A stretch of DNA of 22,450 nt from Proteromonas lacertae (Eukaryota; Sar; Bigyra; Opalinata; Proteromonadidae). The translations under genes were made by a program, and so were the position numbers. The stretch is from assembly GCA_002245135.1 (NCBI GenBank), contig NGBS01000363.1:1-22450 (forward strand), in the 5' to 3' direction. Position 1 is the stretch's first letter. Each line of letters opens with the position of its first letter. Positions 8,504-15,625 of the stretch are shown here, piece by piece. The notes below the pieces were generated by a model. That model saw only the letters and a list, made by a program, of their open reading frames with translations. It did no database searches and had not been told where the DNA came from.

Positions 8504-9715
8504 ATGTTTATATTTCTTTTAATTATGAATATAAAGTTTAATGTGATATTATATTATTATATTTCAGCTCAACTTTTAATGACAATTATGAATATAAAAG
8601 ATAATAAAGATATGTATAAAAACTTTAGTATATTTGAAAAGCGAAAGTATTTTTCTTCAAATACATTGAATTATAGATATATCGATAAACATTTCATTAT
8701 ATATCATGTTAAAAACAAAAATAAAGTAAATACAAATAATAGTCATATTTATTTTATTGAACATAATACTAATTATGATGATATACTTTTCTTAATTCCA
8801 TTATATAATATACTAATAGAATCAAAAAATATATTGATATGTAATAATAGTATCAATAATAATGTCAATTATATTTATAAATATATTAAGAATAGAAATT
8901 ACTTCGTCATTTTAGAATGTATATATTTTGATATGACATATTTTAAGCTATTACATTTGCATAGTAATATATTTAGATTCTGTACATATAATTCAGTATA
9001 TATTAAATTAAAGAATAGAAATGTAGTAATGTATAATAATAGATTATGTAAAAATTATAACTACTCATTATTTTATTCATTAGTAACAACTGTATATAGA
9101 AGAAATAATTTAGAAAAACAAATACTATTTTTCAATAAACAAATTCTTCCACCTAAGCATATAATCGTTATTCATGACAGAAACATAGTAAATGTAAATT
9201 ATGATCAAAACTGTATAGTATATATTCACACTATCAATTTTGCAGCAGGATTCTATTTGAGATATTTATTATCACTGCTTTCTCCTGATAATGATATAAT
9301 AATGTATGACGATGACTGGTTTCCATATGACAATAGGTCTCACATTAATTGGATAAATAATATCAATTGTAAAGAAAAAGGGTTATATTGTCATCATATT
9401 GGTAAGAGAAATGGATTAAAATGGTGTGCTACACCGTTAATTTTACACAGAAAATGGTTATATATAATGTGGTTATACAAAATTTATGATAAAAATGCTG
9501 CAGAAGATGGTCATTTGTCGTTTTCTTTACTTCTTTTATGCAAAATTGAATGTAAAAAAGAGGCAATAAAAGGTATAAAATATAAAATAGACAATTTATC
9601 ATCATCAAAATATTACATATCCAATAAATTATGGAATTATTATACAATATATTTAAAACAACAAATTAATTCATCTTATATATACAAATTAAAAAAGAAA
9701 TATAAAATATATTAA
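8504..9715 (+). CDS. DXD-type (GT-A-like) glycosyltransferase
   Basis: The product has 403 residues. The C-terminal domain (about 192-345) looks like a GT-A nucleotide-sugar transferase. It begins VTTVYRRNNLEKQI (194-207) with strand IIVIHD, then has the metal-binding IIMYDDDWF (DDD at 269-271) and a downstream acidic pair AAEDGHLSFS (334-335) of the kind that serves as catalytic base. The first 190 residues are Asn/Tyr/Ile-rich and unrecognised, with a hydrophobic start suggesting membrane anchoring. Family resemblance is to small eukaryotic and giant-virus glycosyltransferases. I cannot assign a CAZy number. It follows the LicD-like gene by 70 bases on the same strand. Confidence 0.65.
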   Translation: MFIFLLIMNIKFNVILYYYISAQLLMTIMNIKDNKDMYKNFSIFEKRKYFSSNTLNYRYIDKHFIIYHVKNKNKVNTNNSHIYFIEHNTNYDDILFLIPLYNILIESKNILICNNSINNNVNYIYKYIKNRNYFVILECIYFDMTYFKLLHLHSNIFRFCTYNSVYIKLKNRNVVMYNNRLCKNYNYSLFYSLVTTVYRRNNLEKQILFFNKQILPPKHIIVIHDRNIVNVNYDQNCIVYIHTINFAAGFYLRYLLSLLSPDNDIIMYDDDWFPYDNRSHINWINNINCKEKGLYCHHIGKRNGLKWCATPLILHRKWLYIMWLYKIYDKNAAEDGHLSFSLLLLCKIECKKEAIKGIKYKIDNLSSSKYYISNKLWNYYTIYLKQQINSSYIYKLKKKYKIY

Positions 9716-9785
9716 AGAAGTGTATATGCTTGTTCATTTATAATATATTTTAACATCATTCTTTTAATCTCATATTTTCTTTCAT

Positions 9786-10115
9786 ATGTCCAATTTAAAA
9801 AACTCATGTTCTATTAAGACACTAGATAACTTTAAAGATATTATTCCAAATAATATTTCGATGATAAAAATTGATGTTGAAGGTGGAGAATATGATCTTT
9901 TACTTGGAGGAACTAATTTCTTTAAATCTCATCATACGAAGTTTATGTATATAGAGGCTTCATGCAGTACATTGAATGAAAATGGTAAATATGAAAATGA
10001 AAAGCTATACAAACTTATATCAGATTTAGGTTATGATATAGATAAAACAATTAATTGCAGTAAAAGAAAAGTAGGTAATATTGTTGTTAAGTCAAAGTTA
10101 CTAAGAAATAAATAA
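9786..10115 (+). CDS. FkbM-type methyltransferase, C-terminal block
   Basis: The product has 109 residues. The segment SMIKIDVEGGEYDLLLGG (25-42) is the hallmark of the FkbM methyltransferase family (Methyltransf_21), which methylates sugars and other small groups using S-adenosylmethionine. The following strand KFMYIEAS and the LISDLGYDI helix also fit. The frame covers only the later part of the usual domain. The ATG at 9786 is the first start in this frame, and a stop lies a few codons upstream. It closes the plus-strand run of sugar-modification genes in arm B. The family call is fairly secure. Activity cannot be assumed. Confidence 0.65.
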   Translation: MSNLKNSCSIKTLDNFKDIIPNNISMIKIDVEGGEYDLLLGGTNFFKSHHTKFMYIEASCSTLNENGKYENEKLYKLISDLGYDIDKTINCSKRKVGNIVVKSKLLRNK

Positions 10116-10235
10116 AAATGAGAAATATATAAGTGATTATCTAAAACTAGAAAAACTAAAATATATTTTCATTTTAAAGAACATATCAATAGAAAACACT
10201 AAGAATATTTATATAAAATCTCTTATCATATATGC

Positions 10236-10712
10236 TTAATCACCACTTATCATGCAATCTCTTATTTTCCATCTGTTATTGCAGCATATGATTAAATCAT
10301 AATATTTCTTTTTCTCAAACAGCACTTCTTTTTGTTGCTTTATAAATCTGTAATTCAGCTGTCGAATAAAGTATGGATAAAGATGTTTAACAAATGTCGG
10401 ATTTAAATGATGTCTATCAAAATAAACAACATAATTATCTTTAATGAATGGACAAATTCTTCTTTTACATATATATTTATTTAAATCTATAACTTTTGCA
10501 TACTTAGTTTGTGGATAAAGATATCTAGTAAAATTTTTGCCTATATATCCATGGCATATTCTACTCTTTTTTGTAACACATAAACTTACATATTTTTTAC
10601 TATCAAGAAATCCAGTATTTTGAATAATGTATATATCTTTAGTATAGTTTGATTTATATAGCAACTCCACATATTTTAAAAACCTTAAAGAAAATAATGT
10701 AAAATTAGTCAT
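10236..10712 (-). CDS. SGNH-type acyltransferase/esterase domain
   Basis: The product has 158 residues from the ATG at 10712. The frame stays open upstream to about 10799 without another ATG. The C-terminal half carries the pattern VIDLNKYICKRRICPF (74-89) followed by VVYFDRHHLNPTFVKHLYPYF. This is the last block of SGNH domains in OafA/Acyl_transf_3 proteins, where the Asp-His pair of DRHHL belongs to the catalytic triad. Such domains add or remove O-acetyl groups on surface sugars. Only this C-terminal block is recognisable. The gene converges on the FkbM-type gene, 120 bases away, and shares the glycan theme of its neighbours. Confidence 0.6.
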   Translation of the reverse strand: MTNFTLFSLRFLKYVELLYKSNYTKDIYIIQNTGFLDSKKYVSLCVTKKSRICHGYIGKNFTRYLYPQTKYAKVIDLNKYICKRRICPFIKDNYVVYFDRHHLNPTFVKHLYPYFIRQLNYRFIKQQKEVLFEKKKYYDLIICCNNRWKIRDCMISGD

Positions 10713-10787
10713 ATAAGGTTTATAGCTCAAATAGTTTGATAGAAATATAATTTTTATACCTCCAACAAATAATAATGAAAGAAAGGT

Positions 10788-10811
10788 GGTTATGTATACC
10801 TATACATAACC
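10788..10811. promoter_or_regulatory. 24-base palindrome upstream of the SGNH-type gene (arm B)
   Basis: Perfect complementary halves GGTTATGTATA and TATACATAACC around a CC centre, about 75 bases upstream of the ATG of the SGNH-type gene. Mirror of 2803-2826. A regulatory role is inferred from position and symmetry only. Confidence 0.45.
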
Positions 10812-11019
10812 CCCTATTGTTTTTCCGTTTCAAAAAAATATCCGTTTTATAGTATACATAACCCCCTATTGATTTTTCACCCTTAGAAACGTTTTGAATG
10901 CATAATAAATATATCAATCGATTTCTCTATTTATGCTGGGCTCATATATGCCCTTAGTTTGACTTTCTGATCATAATCGAAATTTAATTTTCTTAAAAAA
11001 ATTCAAAAAACAATGATAG

Positions 11020-11071
11020 ATAGGATGGCCACCATACTGTGTGATATGACACCATATAGTGACCATCCTAT
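11020..11071 (-). repeat. 52-base hairpin (arm B)
   Basis: Mirror of 2545-2596, with a stem of about 23 pairs and a 6-base loop. As in arm A, the strand with G opposite T at three stem positions would form G-U pairs if transcribed, here the minus strand. Confidence 0.6.
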
Positions 11072-11402
11072 GTTTAAAAAACAAAACAAAAAAAAATGGA
11101 GTTCAAGTCAAATCTCGAAACGCATCTATTTTTCTAAGTGTTATAGTTAGAGCTAGGATTAGTTTGAATACATAATAAATATATCAATTGATTTGTTTTC
11201 TTTTTCTCTATCTTTCTATGTATTTATTATTTATGTTTGACTATAATTGAAATCTAATTTAACAAAAAAAATTTTTGGCGTATAATTAGCTACGCATATA
11301 TACATACACTTATAATAACCCCAAACAAACACTATTTGGATATATAATATTTTTTTATTGAAATTTATATAATAATAAATTTTAAGGACTTAATTAGCAG
11401 TC

Positions 11403-12036
11403 CTATTCATCAATGTCAAATACTTCTATGTCGTCATAAAGTTTTCTTGGCTTCTTGAACTTTTTCAAAACATTGTCTATTAAATCTTTTACAACTACTT
11501 CAACAACTGTTTTGATACCTTCACCAGAAATAAAATCAACTTTAGTGTTTCCATTATCATCTTCATATTCACTTATACTGTTTGATGGATAATCATCATC
11601 TCCAAATTCTACAGAAGATATATTTAATTCATGGAGTAGATCATAAATAAAGTAATCTAATGTTCTATCAACCTATTTATAATATATAAATATATAGATA
11701 TATAAATATACAAATGATTTTCTAGATTTAGGGTAATAGTGACAATTGAACATAATTATGCTTAAAAGCTTCTTGTATTCATCAACCTGTGATTTTCTTG
11801 TCAATTTTAAGGGAAGTCTTTTAAATCTTTCAACATAATCTTTTAAACTTGAGCATAAAAACTTTCCATTATATCTATAAAATATATAGATATAAAATAT
11901 ACCTATAACGACTTAGCTTATTCCTTGCTTTAAAGATCATCTCCAAATTATATAATTGCACTTGAAATACATTGTTCATTACTCTTGAATTGAACTGTCT
12001 TTTGTAGACAGTAACTGTTTTAATCTCACTATTCAT
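11403..12036 (-). CDS. Unknown gene with two predicted tiny introns
   Basis: The minus strand is coding in three blocks: 12036-11903, 11874-11712 and 11672-11403. They are separated by stretches of 28 and 39 bases that start GTATATTT and end in TAG. The block lengths (134, 163, 270) sum to 567, a multiple of three, giving a product of about 188 residues from the ATG at 12036 to a TAG at 11403-11405. Both gaps carry an in-frame stop if read through. The middle block is basic (LKDYVERFKRLPLK) and the last is acidic (FGDDDYPSNS, then DDIEVFDIDE at the end). No family is recognised. The arm A copy is not continuously open. The gene model is an inference from frame arithmetic and splice-like borders. 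Confidence 0.55.
11673..11711 (-). other. Predicted 39-base spliceosomal intron
   Basis: On the minus strand it starts GTATATTTATATATC and ends ATAAATAG, at phase 0. Its length is a multiple of three but it contains an in-frame stop, as expected for genuine short introns. It closely resembles the 28-base stretch at 11875-11902. Confidence 0.55.
11875..11902 (-). other. Predicted 28-base spliceosomal intron
   Basis: On the minus strand it starts GTATATTTTATATC and ends TTTTATAG, splitting a codon (phase 2). Removing it keeps the downstream block in frame. If real, it is among the shorter spliceosomal introns known. Confidence 0.55.
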
Positions 12037-12445
12037 ATGTACTGCAAAAAACTTAAATCAAATAGAAAAATGTCAAACTTTATAGCTTGATCAATACATT
12101 AAATTTTGTACTCTTGTTACAAAACAAATTGACTTTAGCTAACTATAATTTATATATACTTACTAGGGTATATACCCATCTCAATTATATCAATATCTTA
12201 TTTCAGGCAATAATCTAAATCATCTTTGATTATGAAACATATATGAAATCTAACTACATCAATCGATTGCTCATGATATGCCATATAATAAGAAACACAT
12301 CAGATTATTCATTATGTCAATGGATCGTGAGATATTATTTTTTTTAACAAACCTCAAACATTTGTTTTACTAAACAAACAATAACTTTATTGATTAGACC
12401 CATAAAAATTTAATAATATATATAATAGCAAAAAATACAAAGAAT
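12037..12445. other. Intergenic region between divergent genes (arm B)
   Basis: About 410 bases between the divergent intron-bearing gene (-) and the 163-residue gene (+). It is AT-rich with several ATCAAT and AATCGATTG words and the short dyad GGGTATATACCC (mirror at about 1441-1452). Presumably it holds both promoters. I see no gene. Mirrored at about 1175-1582. Confidence 0.5.
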
Positions 12446-12885
12446 ATGCCTGACCATTTAACATATAATATGCTTAGACAACCTAACGGTGAATATGCTT
12501 TTTATATTCATAGATATAGAGACAATAGAGCACATAGATGGGTCATTCAATTTCCAATTAAAACAATGAAAATATTAAAAAGAAATAAAGTAAAGGTGTT
12601 TATATGTGGTTCACTCAGAACTAATAGAAATGATCCAGAAGCACTAGGTGATTATAGACATCATGGCGATCAATTAATGATAAACCTCAAAACCTATGGG
12701 TATGACAGAAGAGCTTCAATATTATTAATGAATAGAAAATTAAGAAATGGAGAACATGAGTATGCAGATGGTGATTGTATTCCTCAAAAATTTAAAAAAT
12801 ATGTTTTTCATCATATGAGTTATCAATGGAATGGAGGGAATTTTTATCACATACATCCAGTTGATAGAAATGTTGCTGATGGAAT

Positions 12886-12926
<41 letters not shown>

Positions 12927-12937
12927 ACTCTGATTAA
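12446..12937 (+). CDS. Unknown 163-residue protein with polyserine tail
   Basis: The frame runs from the ATG at 12446 to TAA. The body is rich in Arg, His and Tyr (for example FYIHRYRDNRAHRW near the start, and YDRRASI). The C-terminus is thirteen serines followed by DSD. The tail would be a good substrate for acidic kinases such as casein kinase 2, but that is inference. There is no hydrophobic segment or known motif. It is 107 bases upstream of the AT-hook-like gene on the same strand, and both are present in the two arms. The function is not recognised. Two open copies support it as a real gene. Confidence 0.65.
12887..12925 (+). repeat. (AGT)13 microsatellite encoding polyserine
   Basis: Thirteen consecutive AGT codons, all read as Ser, in the tail of the 163-residue protein. 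Perfect triplet repeats usually change length quickly. The equal count in arm A implies the arms were copied or converted very recently. Confidence 0.9.
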
Positions 12938-13044
12938 ATACTTAAAAATTCTATTATTATTATTATATATGTTTGTTTTTGTTTGATAAACATACTATTA
13001 ATAGTTACTATATTTTAAATAATATCAATTATAAAAATCACAAC

Positions 13045-13416
13045 ATGTCTTATTATGGAGGATGGCCAAAAGGGTTTAAAATTAGTAAAGACTGGAATAC
13101 ATATATTCCTAAATCAGTTAATAGGAGTAAATGGAGAAAGAGCTATGATTTGTATAGAGACAAAGTAAAGAATGCACTACAAAACAAAACAAAAGTTAAA
13201 TTACAATATAGACAATTAATGAAAATGTATGAACGATTATTAGCTGCTAATCCACCTAAACAAAGAGGAAGACCAAAAGGAAGTAAAGATAGAGCAAAAC
13301 GTAAACCAAGACGAGCCGGGCCACGAGCCGCGTCAAAGAATGATCCACATCGTATTGTTGTGCATAATGGCAGGCATTATCAGTATGGTATTCCAGTTCC
13401 TAATATGGATAATTAA
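13045..13416 (+). CDS. AT-hook-like basic DNA-binding protein
   Basis: The product has 123 residues from the ATG at 13045 (MSYYGGWPKG). The frame is open further upstream, but this start follows the spacing of the neighbour and begins the compositionally coherent part. Residues 72-95 are strongly basic and contain QRGRPKGSK, the canonical AT-hook core RGRP, then KRKPRRAGPRA. AT-hooks bind the minor groove of AT-rich DNA, which would suit this genome. A basic helical part (30-65) precedes it, and the end is IVVHNGRHYQYG. It could be a chromatin-like or core packaging protein, or a transcription factor. It lies between the polyserine gene and the terminal hairpins. Confidence 0.65.
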   Translation: MSYYGGWPKGFKISKDWNTYIPKSVNRSKWRKSYDLYRDKVKNALQNKTKVKLQYRQLMKMYERLLAANPPKQRGRPKGSKDRAKRKPRRAGPRAASKNDPHRIVVHNGRHYQYGIPVPNMDN

Positions 13417-13522
13417 AGTAATTCTTTATATATTATTTTTATGTAATGTTATGTGTGTTTGTTTTTTTTGGTGTTTGGTACTGCTATATCCGGCGGCCAC
13501 TTGACAACTTGAATTGTAATAT

Positions 13523-13550
13523 AAGTTACAACTGGCGTCAGTTGTAACTT
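13523..13550. repeat. Perfect terminal hairpin 2, arm B
   Basis: AAGTTACAACTG, a GCGT loop, then CAGTTGTAACTT: twelve perfect pairs. It lies just beyond a locally GC-rich word (CCGGCGGCC, about 13489-13498) that stands out in this AT-rich sequence. Confidence 0.75.
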
Positions 13551-13560
13551 GAATTGTGAT

Positions 13561-13592
13561 GTATCCTACAACTTGGGCCAGTTGTAAGATAC
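13561..13592. repeat. Terminal hairpin 1, arm B
   Basis: GTATCCTACAACT and its complement (one mismatch) around TGGGCC. Hairpins 1 and 2 and their shared ACTTGAATTGT lead-ins make two tandem units of about 40-45 bases at the end of the arm. Candidates are a replication or recombination site, transcription terminators for the basic gene, or a protein-binding array. Confidence 0.7.
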
Positions 13593-13645
13593 AAGTTTAA
13601 CCAAAAGAAACATAATATAATATAATATAAAAAAGCGAAATAAAT

Positions 13646-13882
13646 TTATATAGTCATTTTCCTTTGTTTAGTGATTTCAATAAGAGACTGAATATCCTTA
13701 AGTGTCTTATCATGTTCTAATCCTTTATTCATCATGGCATCTATATTATTTCTAAGTTCTTCTATGTCTGTATTGTTTGGAATACAATTGTGTGCCTTTA
13801 AGTATTTGAAAAGAGCCAAAGCTATCATATACAATACAAATACGAGAACTGAAAGCAAAACAGTTATTACATCAAAGTCCAT
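13646..13882 (-). CDS. Small single-pass membrane protein
   Basis: The product has 78 residues. Residues 4-27 (VITVLLSVLVFVLYMIALAL) form one clear transmembrane helix near the N-terminus. The rest is charged and helix-prone (IEELRNNIDAMMNKGLEHDK, then TLKDIQSLIEITKQRK), a likely short coiled coil. It is the first single-copy gene beyond arm B and is followed on the same strand by the 199-residue gene. Small membrane proteins of this design are common in Polinton-like viruses. No specific family is recognised. Confidence 0.6.
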   Translation of the reverse strand: MDFDVITVLLSVLVFVLYMIALALFKYLKAHNCIPNNTDIEELRNNIDAMMNKGLEHDKTLKDIQSLIEITKQRKMTI

Positions 13883-13950
13883 GTGTGTTTATGAGAATCT
13901 TATATAAGAAAAACAAAATTAATCAAAGTAATGTATTTATTATCAATAAA

Positions 13951-14550
13951 CTAACTTACAAGACATTGGTTATTATTAATATATTCATCCTTAATGGATC
14001 TTGGTGATATTGGAGATAAGTCATAATCTGTGAGATTGACATTGTCATTGTCATTTTCAAGCTTGACTTGTATTTCTTCTATTTCTTTATTATCATTAGA
14101 AGGAGGAGGAGGAGGTAATATATTAGCTTCATGATTCATCATAATAATACTTTCTAATAATTGATGAGTTTTTTCAAAAGATGGGTTTCTTTTCTCCTTA
14201 ATCTTGTTAACACACTCAAGGAACATATTAGGTGTAATGCGCACAGTCTCATCTACATCAGAAATACCTAATCTTTGAATTAATTTCTCTTTACTCTCAT
14301 CCCACCAACATCCATTTTTGAATCTATATTCCAAGTCTAATCTATACTGTTCATCGACGTATTTGAGTATATATCTGATCTCACTATAAGTTAATTCCTT
14401 TTTATCACCACATATCAAATTCCATAATTTCGATTTGGTTGGTGCCCTCATTTTGCCATCCTTTCTAAAGCAATTAATGAGTATTTGTTTATCAGAGTTC
14501 CAAAAGTTATATGGCACTGTTCTAAATTTGTGTTCCTGATCGTTATTCAT
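13951..14550 (-). CDS. Unknown 199-residue protein with Pro-rich linker
   Basis: An N-terminal globular part (about 1-140) has conserved-looking aromatic residues (YNFWNSDKQI, CWWDESKEKL). A five-proline run follows at 146-150, then an acidic, Asn-rich tail with LSPISPRSIKDEY. It is transcribed away from the penton-like region, and the 85-base gap between them holds a near-palindrome shared with another divergent promoter (see 14581-14603). No known family is recognised. It may be a regulatory or minor virion protein. Confidence 0.6.
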   Translation of the reverse strand: MNNDQEHKFRTVPYNFWNSDKQILINCFRKDGKMRAPTKSKLWNLICGDKKELTYSEIRYILKYVDEQYRLDLEYRFKNGCWWDESKEKLIQRLGISDVDETVRITPNMFLECVNKIKEKRNPSFEKTHQLLESIIMMNHEANILPPPPPSNDNKEIEEIQVKLENDNDNVNLTDYDLSPISPRSIKDEYINNNQCLVS

Positions 14551-14580
14551 TTTTAAAAAATAAAAGTGTAATTAATACTA

Positions 14581-14603
14581 ATAATGACAATATTGACATT
14601 ATT
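14581..14603. promoter_or_regulatory. Shared divergent-promoter palindrome, copy 1
   Basis: A 23-base sequence with core CAATATTGACATTATT, nearly self-complementary around CAATATTG. It matches 21 of 23 positions of the copy at 21693-21715. Both copies lie between divergently transcribed genes, each next to a virion-type gene. This suggests a binding site for a regulator or a bidirectional promoter element. Confidence 0.55.
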
Positions 14604-14635
14604 AACGAATTTATTTTCAAAATAGATTTTATCTT

Positions 14636-15594
14636 ATGTTAGTTTCGAATCATCGTGTATACTACTTAAATTCTGATATGATTGTATTATCTGATTCCAT
14701 GGGTGGAGGAAACAAGTATAAGAAGACATTAAAATTGCAATCATTCGATGATGATTATACTCATGTCAGCTTATTACATGCTGTTATACCCAATTCATTC
14801 CCAACTATACAGGAAGAAACAAATGATGAGTTTTCATTAGTATTCACATTGGGATGGAGACATAATGTTCAAGTAGATACACCAAAGTATCCAAACATCG
14901 TAAAACACCTCAAAATACCAGAAGGATTCTATGATGAAACTCAGATATTAAGTATGATCAATAATTTAGTAAAAAATATGACATATGATGTTTTTGGAAT
15001 AAAAGATGATGCATATAATACTGAAGGTTCACATGTGTCTATTATACAAGAAAAGGAGATTTATTTCGTATAGACAATTTCGATGATAATCAAACATATC
15101 ATATTGAGGTAGCTAATGATATGAATATTATATACTATCAAAAAGACCCAGTATATTGGATAGAAAAATTAGAGATCATCACCAAAGATCTTAGTTACAA
15201 AATATTAGGTATACCCAAAAACAATTACTGGTGTTGTTTTAAAGAATATATTCCATCTGAAGAACCAGAGAATCAACAAGAAATTATGGTTAAGCCATTC
15301 CCATTTACTCAATTACCATTTCGTCCATCTTTGATATGGGTTAATTCTATATCCATTAGATTAGACATAGTGAATATTATGCAGGATTCAAATGTATTAG
15401 AAAATATACCCGTTTCAAATCCTGAGTTACCATTTATTACATATCAGAATAATGACATATTGAATACATCCAAGAGATTTAATAATACCTATAGCAATGG
15501 TATGATCACTATTCAGATTACTCAACAAAATGGTTATGAACTTAATCTTGATAATATTGAGTTTAATTTAGATATTGTTGTCTTTAAAGTCTAA
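14636..15594 (+). pseudogene. Penton-like minor capsid region (virus-like element)
   Basis: This plus-strand coding region sits immediately before the major capsid candidate, the usual place of the minor capsid (penton, single jelly-roll) gene in Polinton-like elements. The N-terminal part shows LQSFDDDYTHVSLLHAVIPNSFP, resembling the start of penton-type jelly-rolls, with YDETQILSMINNLV after it. The C-terminal part is beta-rich (ITIQITQQNGYELNLDNIEF). The region is not one continuous frame as given, so it is described as broken. The assignment rests on position and weak sequence pattern. Confidence 0.5.
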
Positions 15595-15625
15595 TTTTTT
15601 TATTTCTTTATTCTTTTGTTTTCTA

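Larger units (their letters stand above)
10735..11400. other. Non-coding, repeat-rich stretch of arm B
   Basis: Mirror of about 2214-2880. It contains the 24-base palindrome, two copies of the CATAACCCCCTATTG word, the diverged direct repeats and the 52-base hairpin. I see no convincing gene in it. Confidence 0.6.
7063..13624 (-). repeat. Arm B of the giant inverted repeat
   Basis: Reverse-complement partner of 1-6550. All genes I could follow in this arm read as continuous frames, in contrast to several arm A copies. The outer end at 13624 lies only about 20 bases from the stop codon of the first single-copy gene, and matching ends in an AT-rich ATATA run. Confidence 0.95.

Noticed and set aside
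10720-10917. 65-residue minus-strand frame upstream of the SGNH-type gene
   Set aside because: It covers the palindrome and repeated words. No family pattern, and no matching open frame that reads well in arm A.
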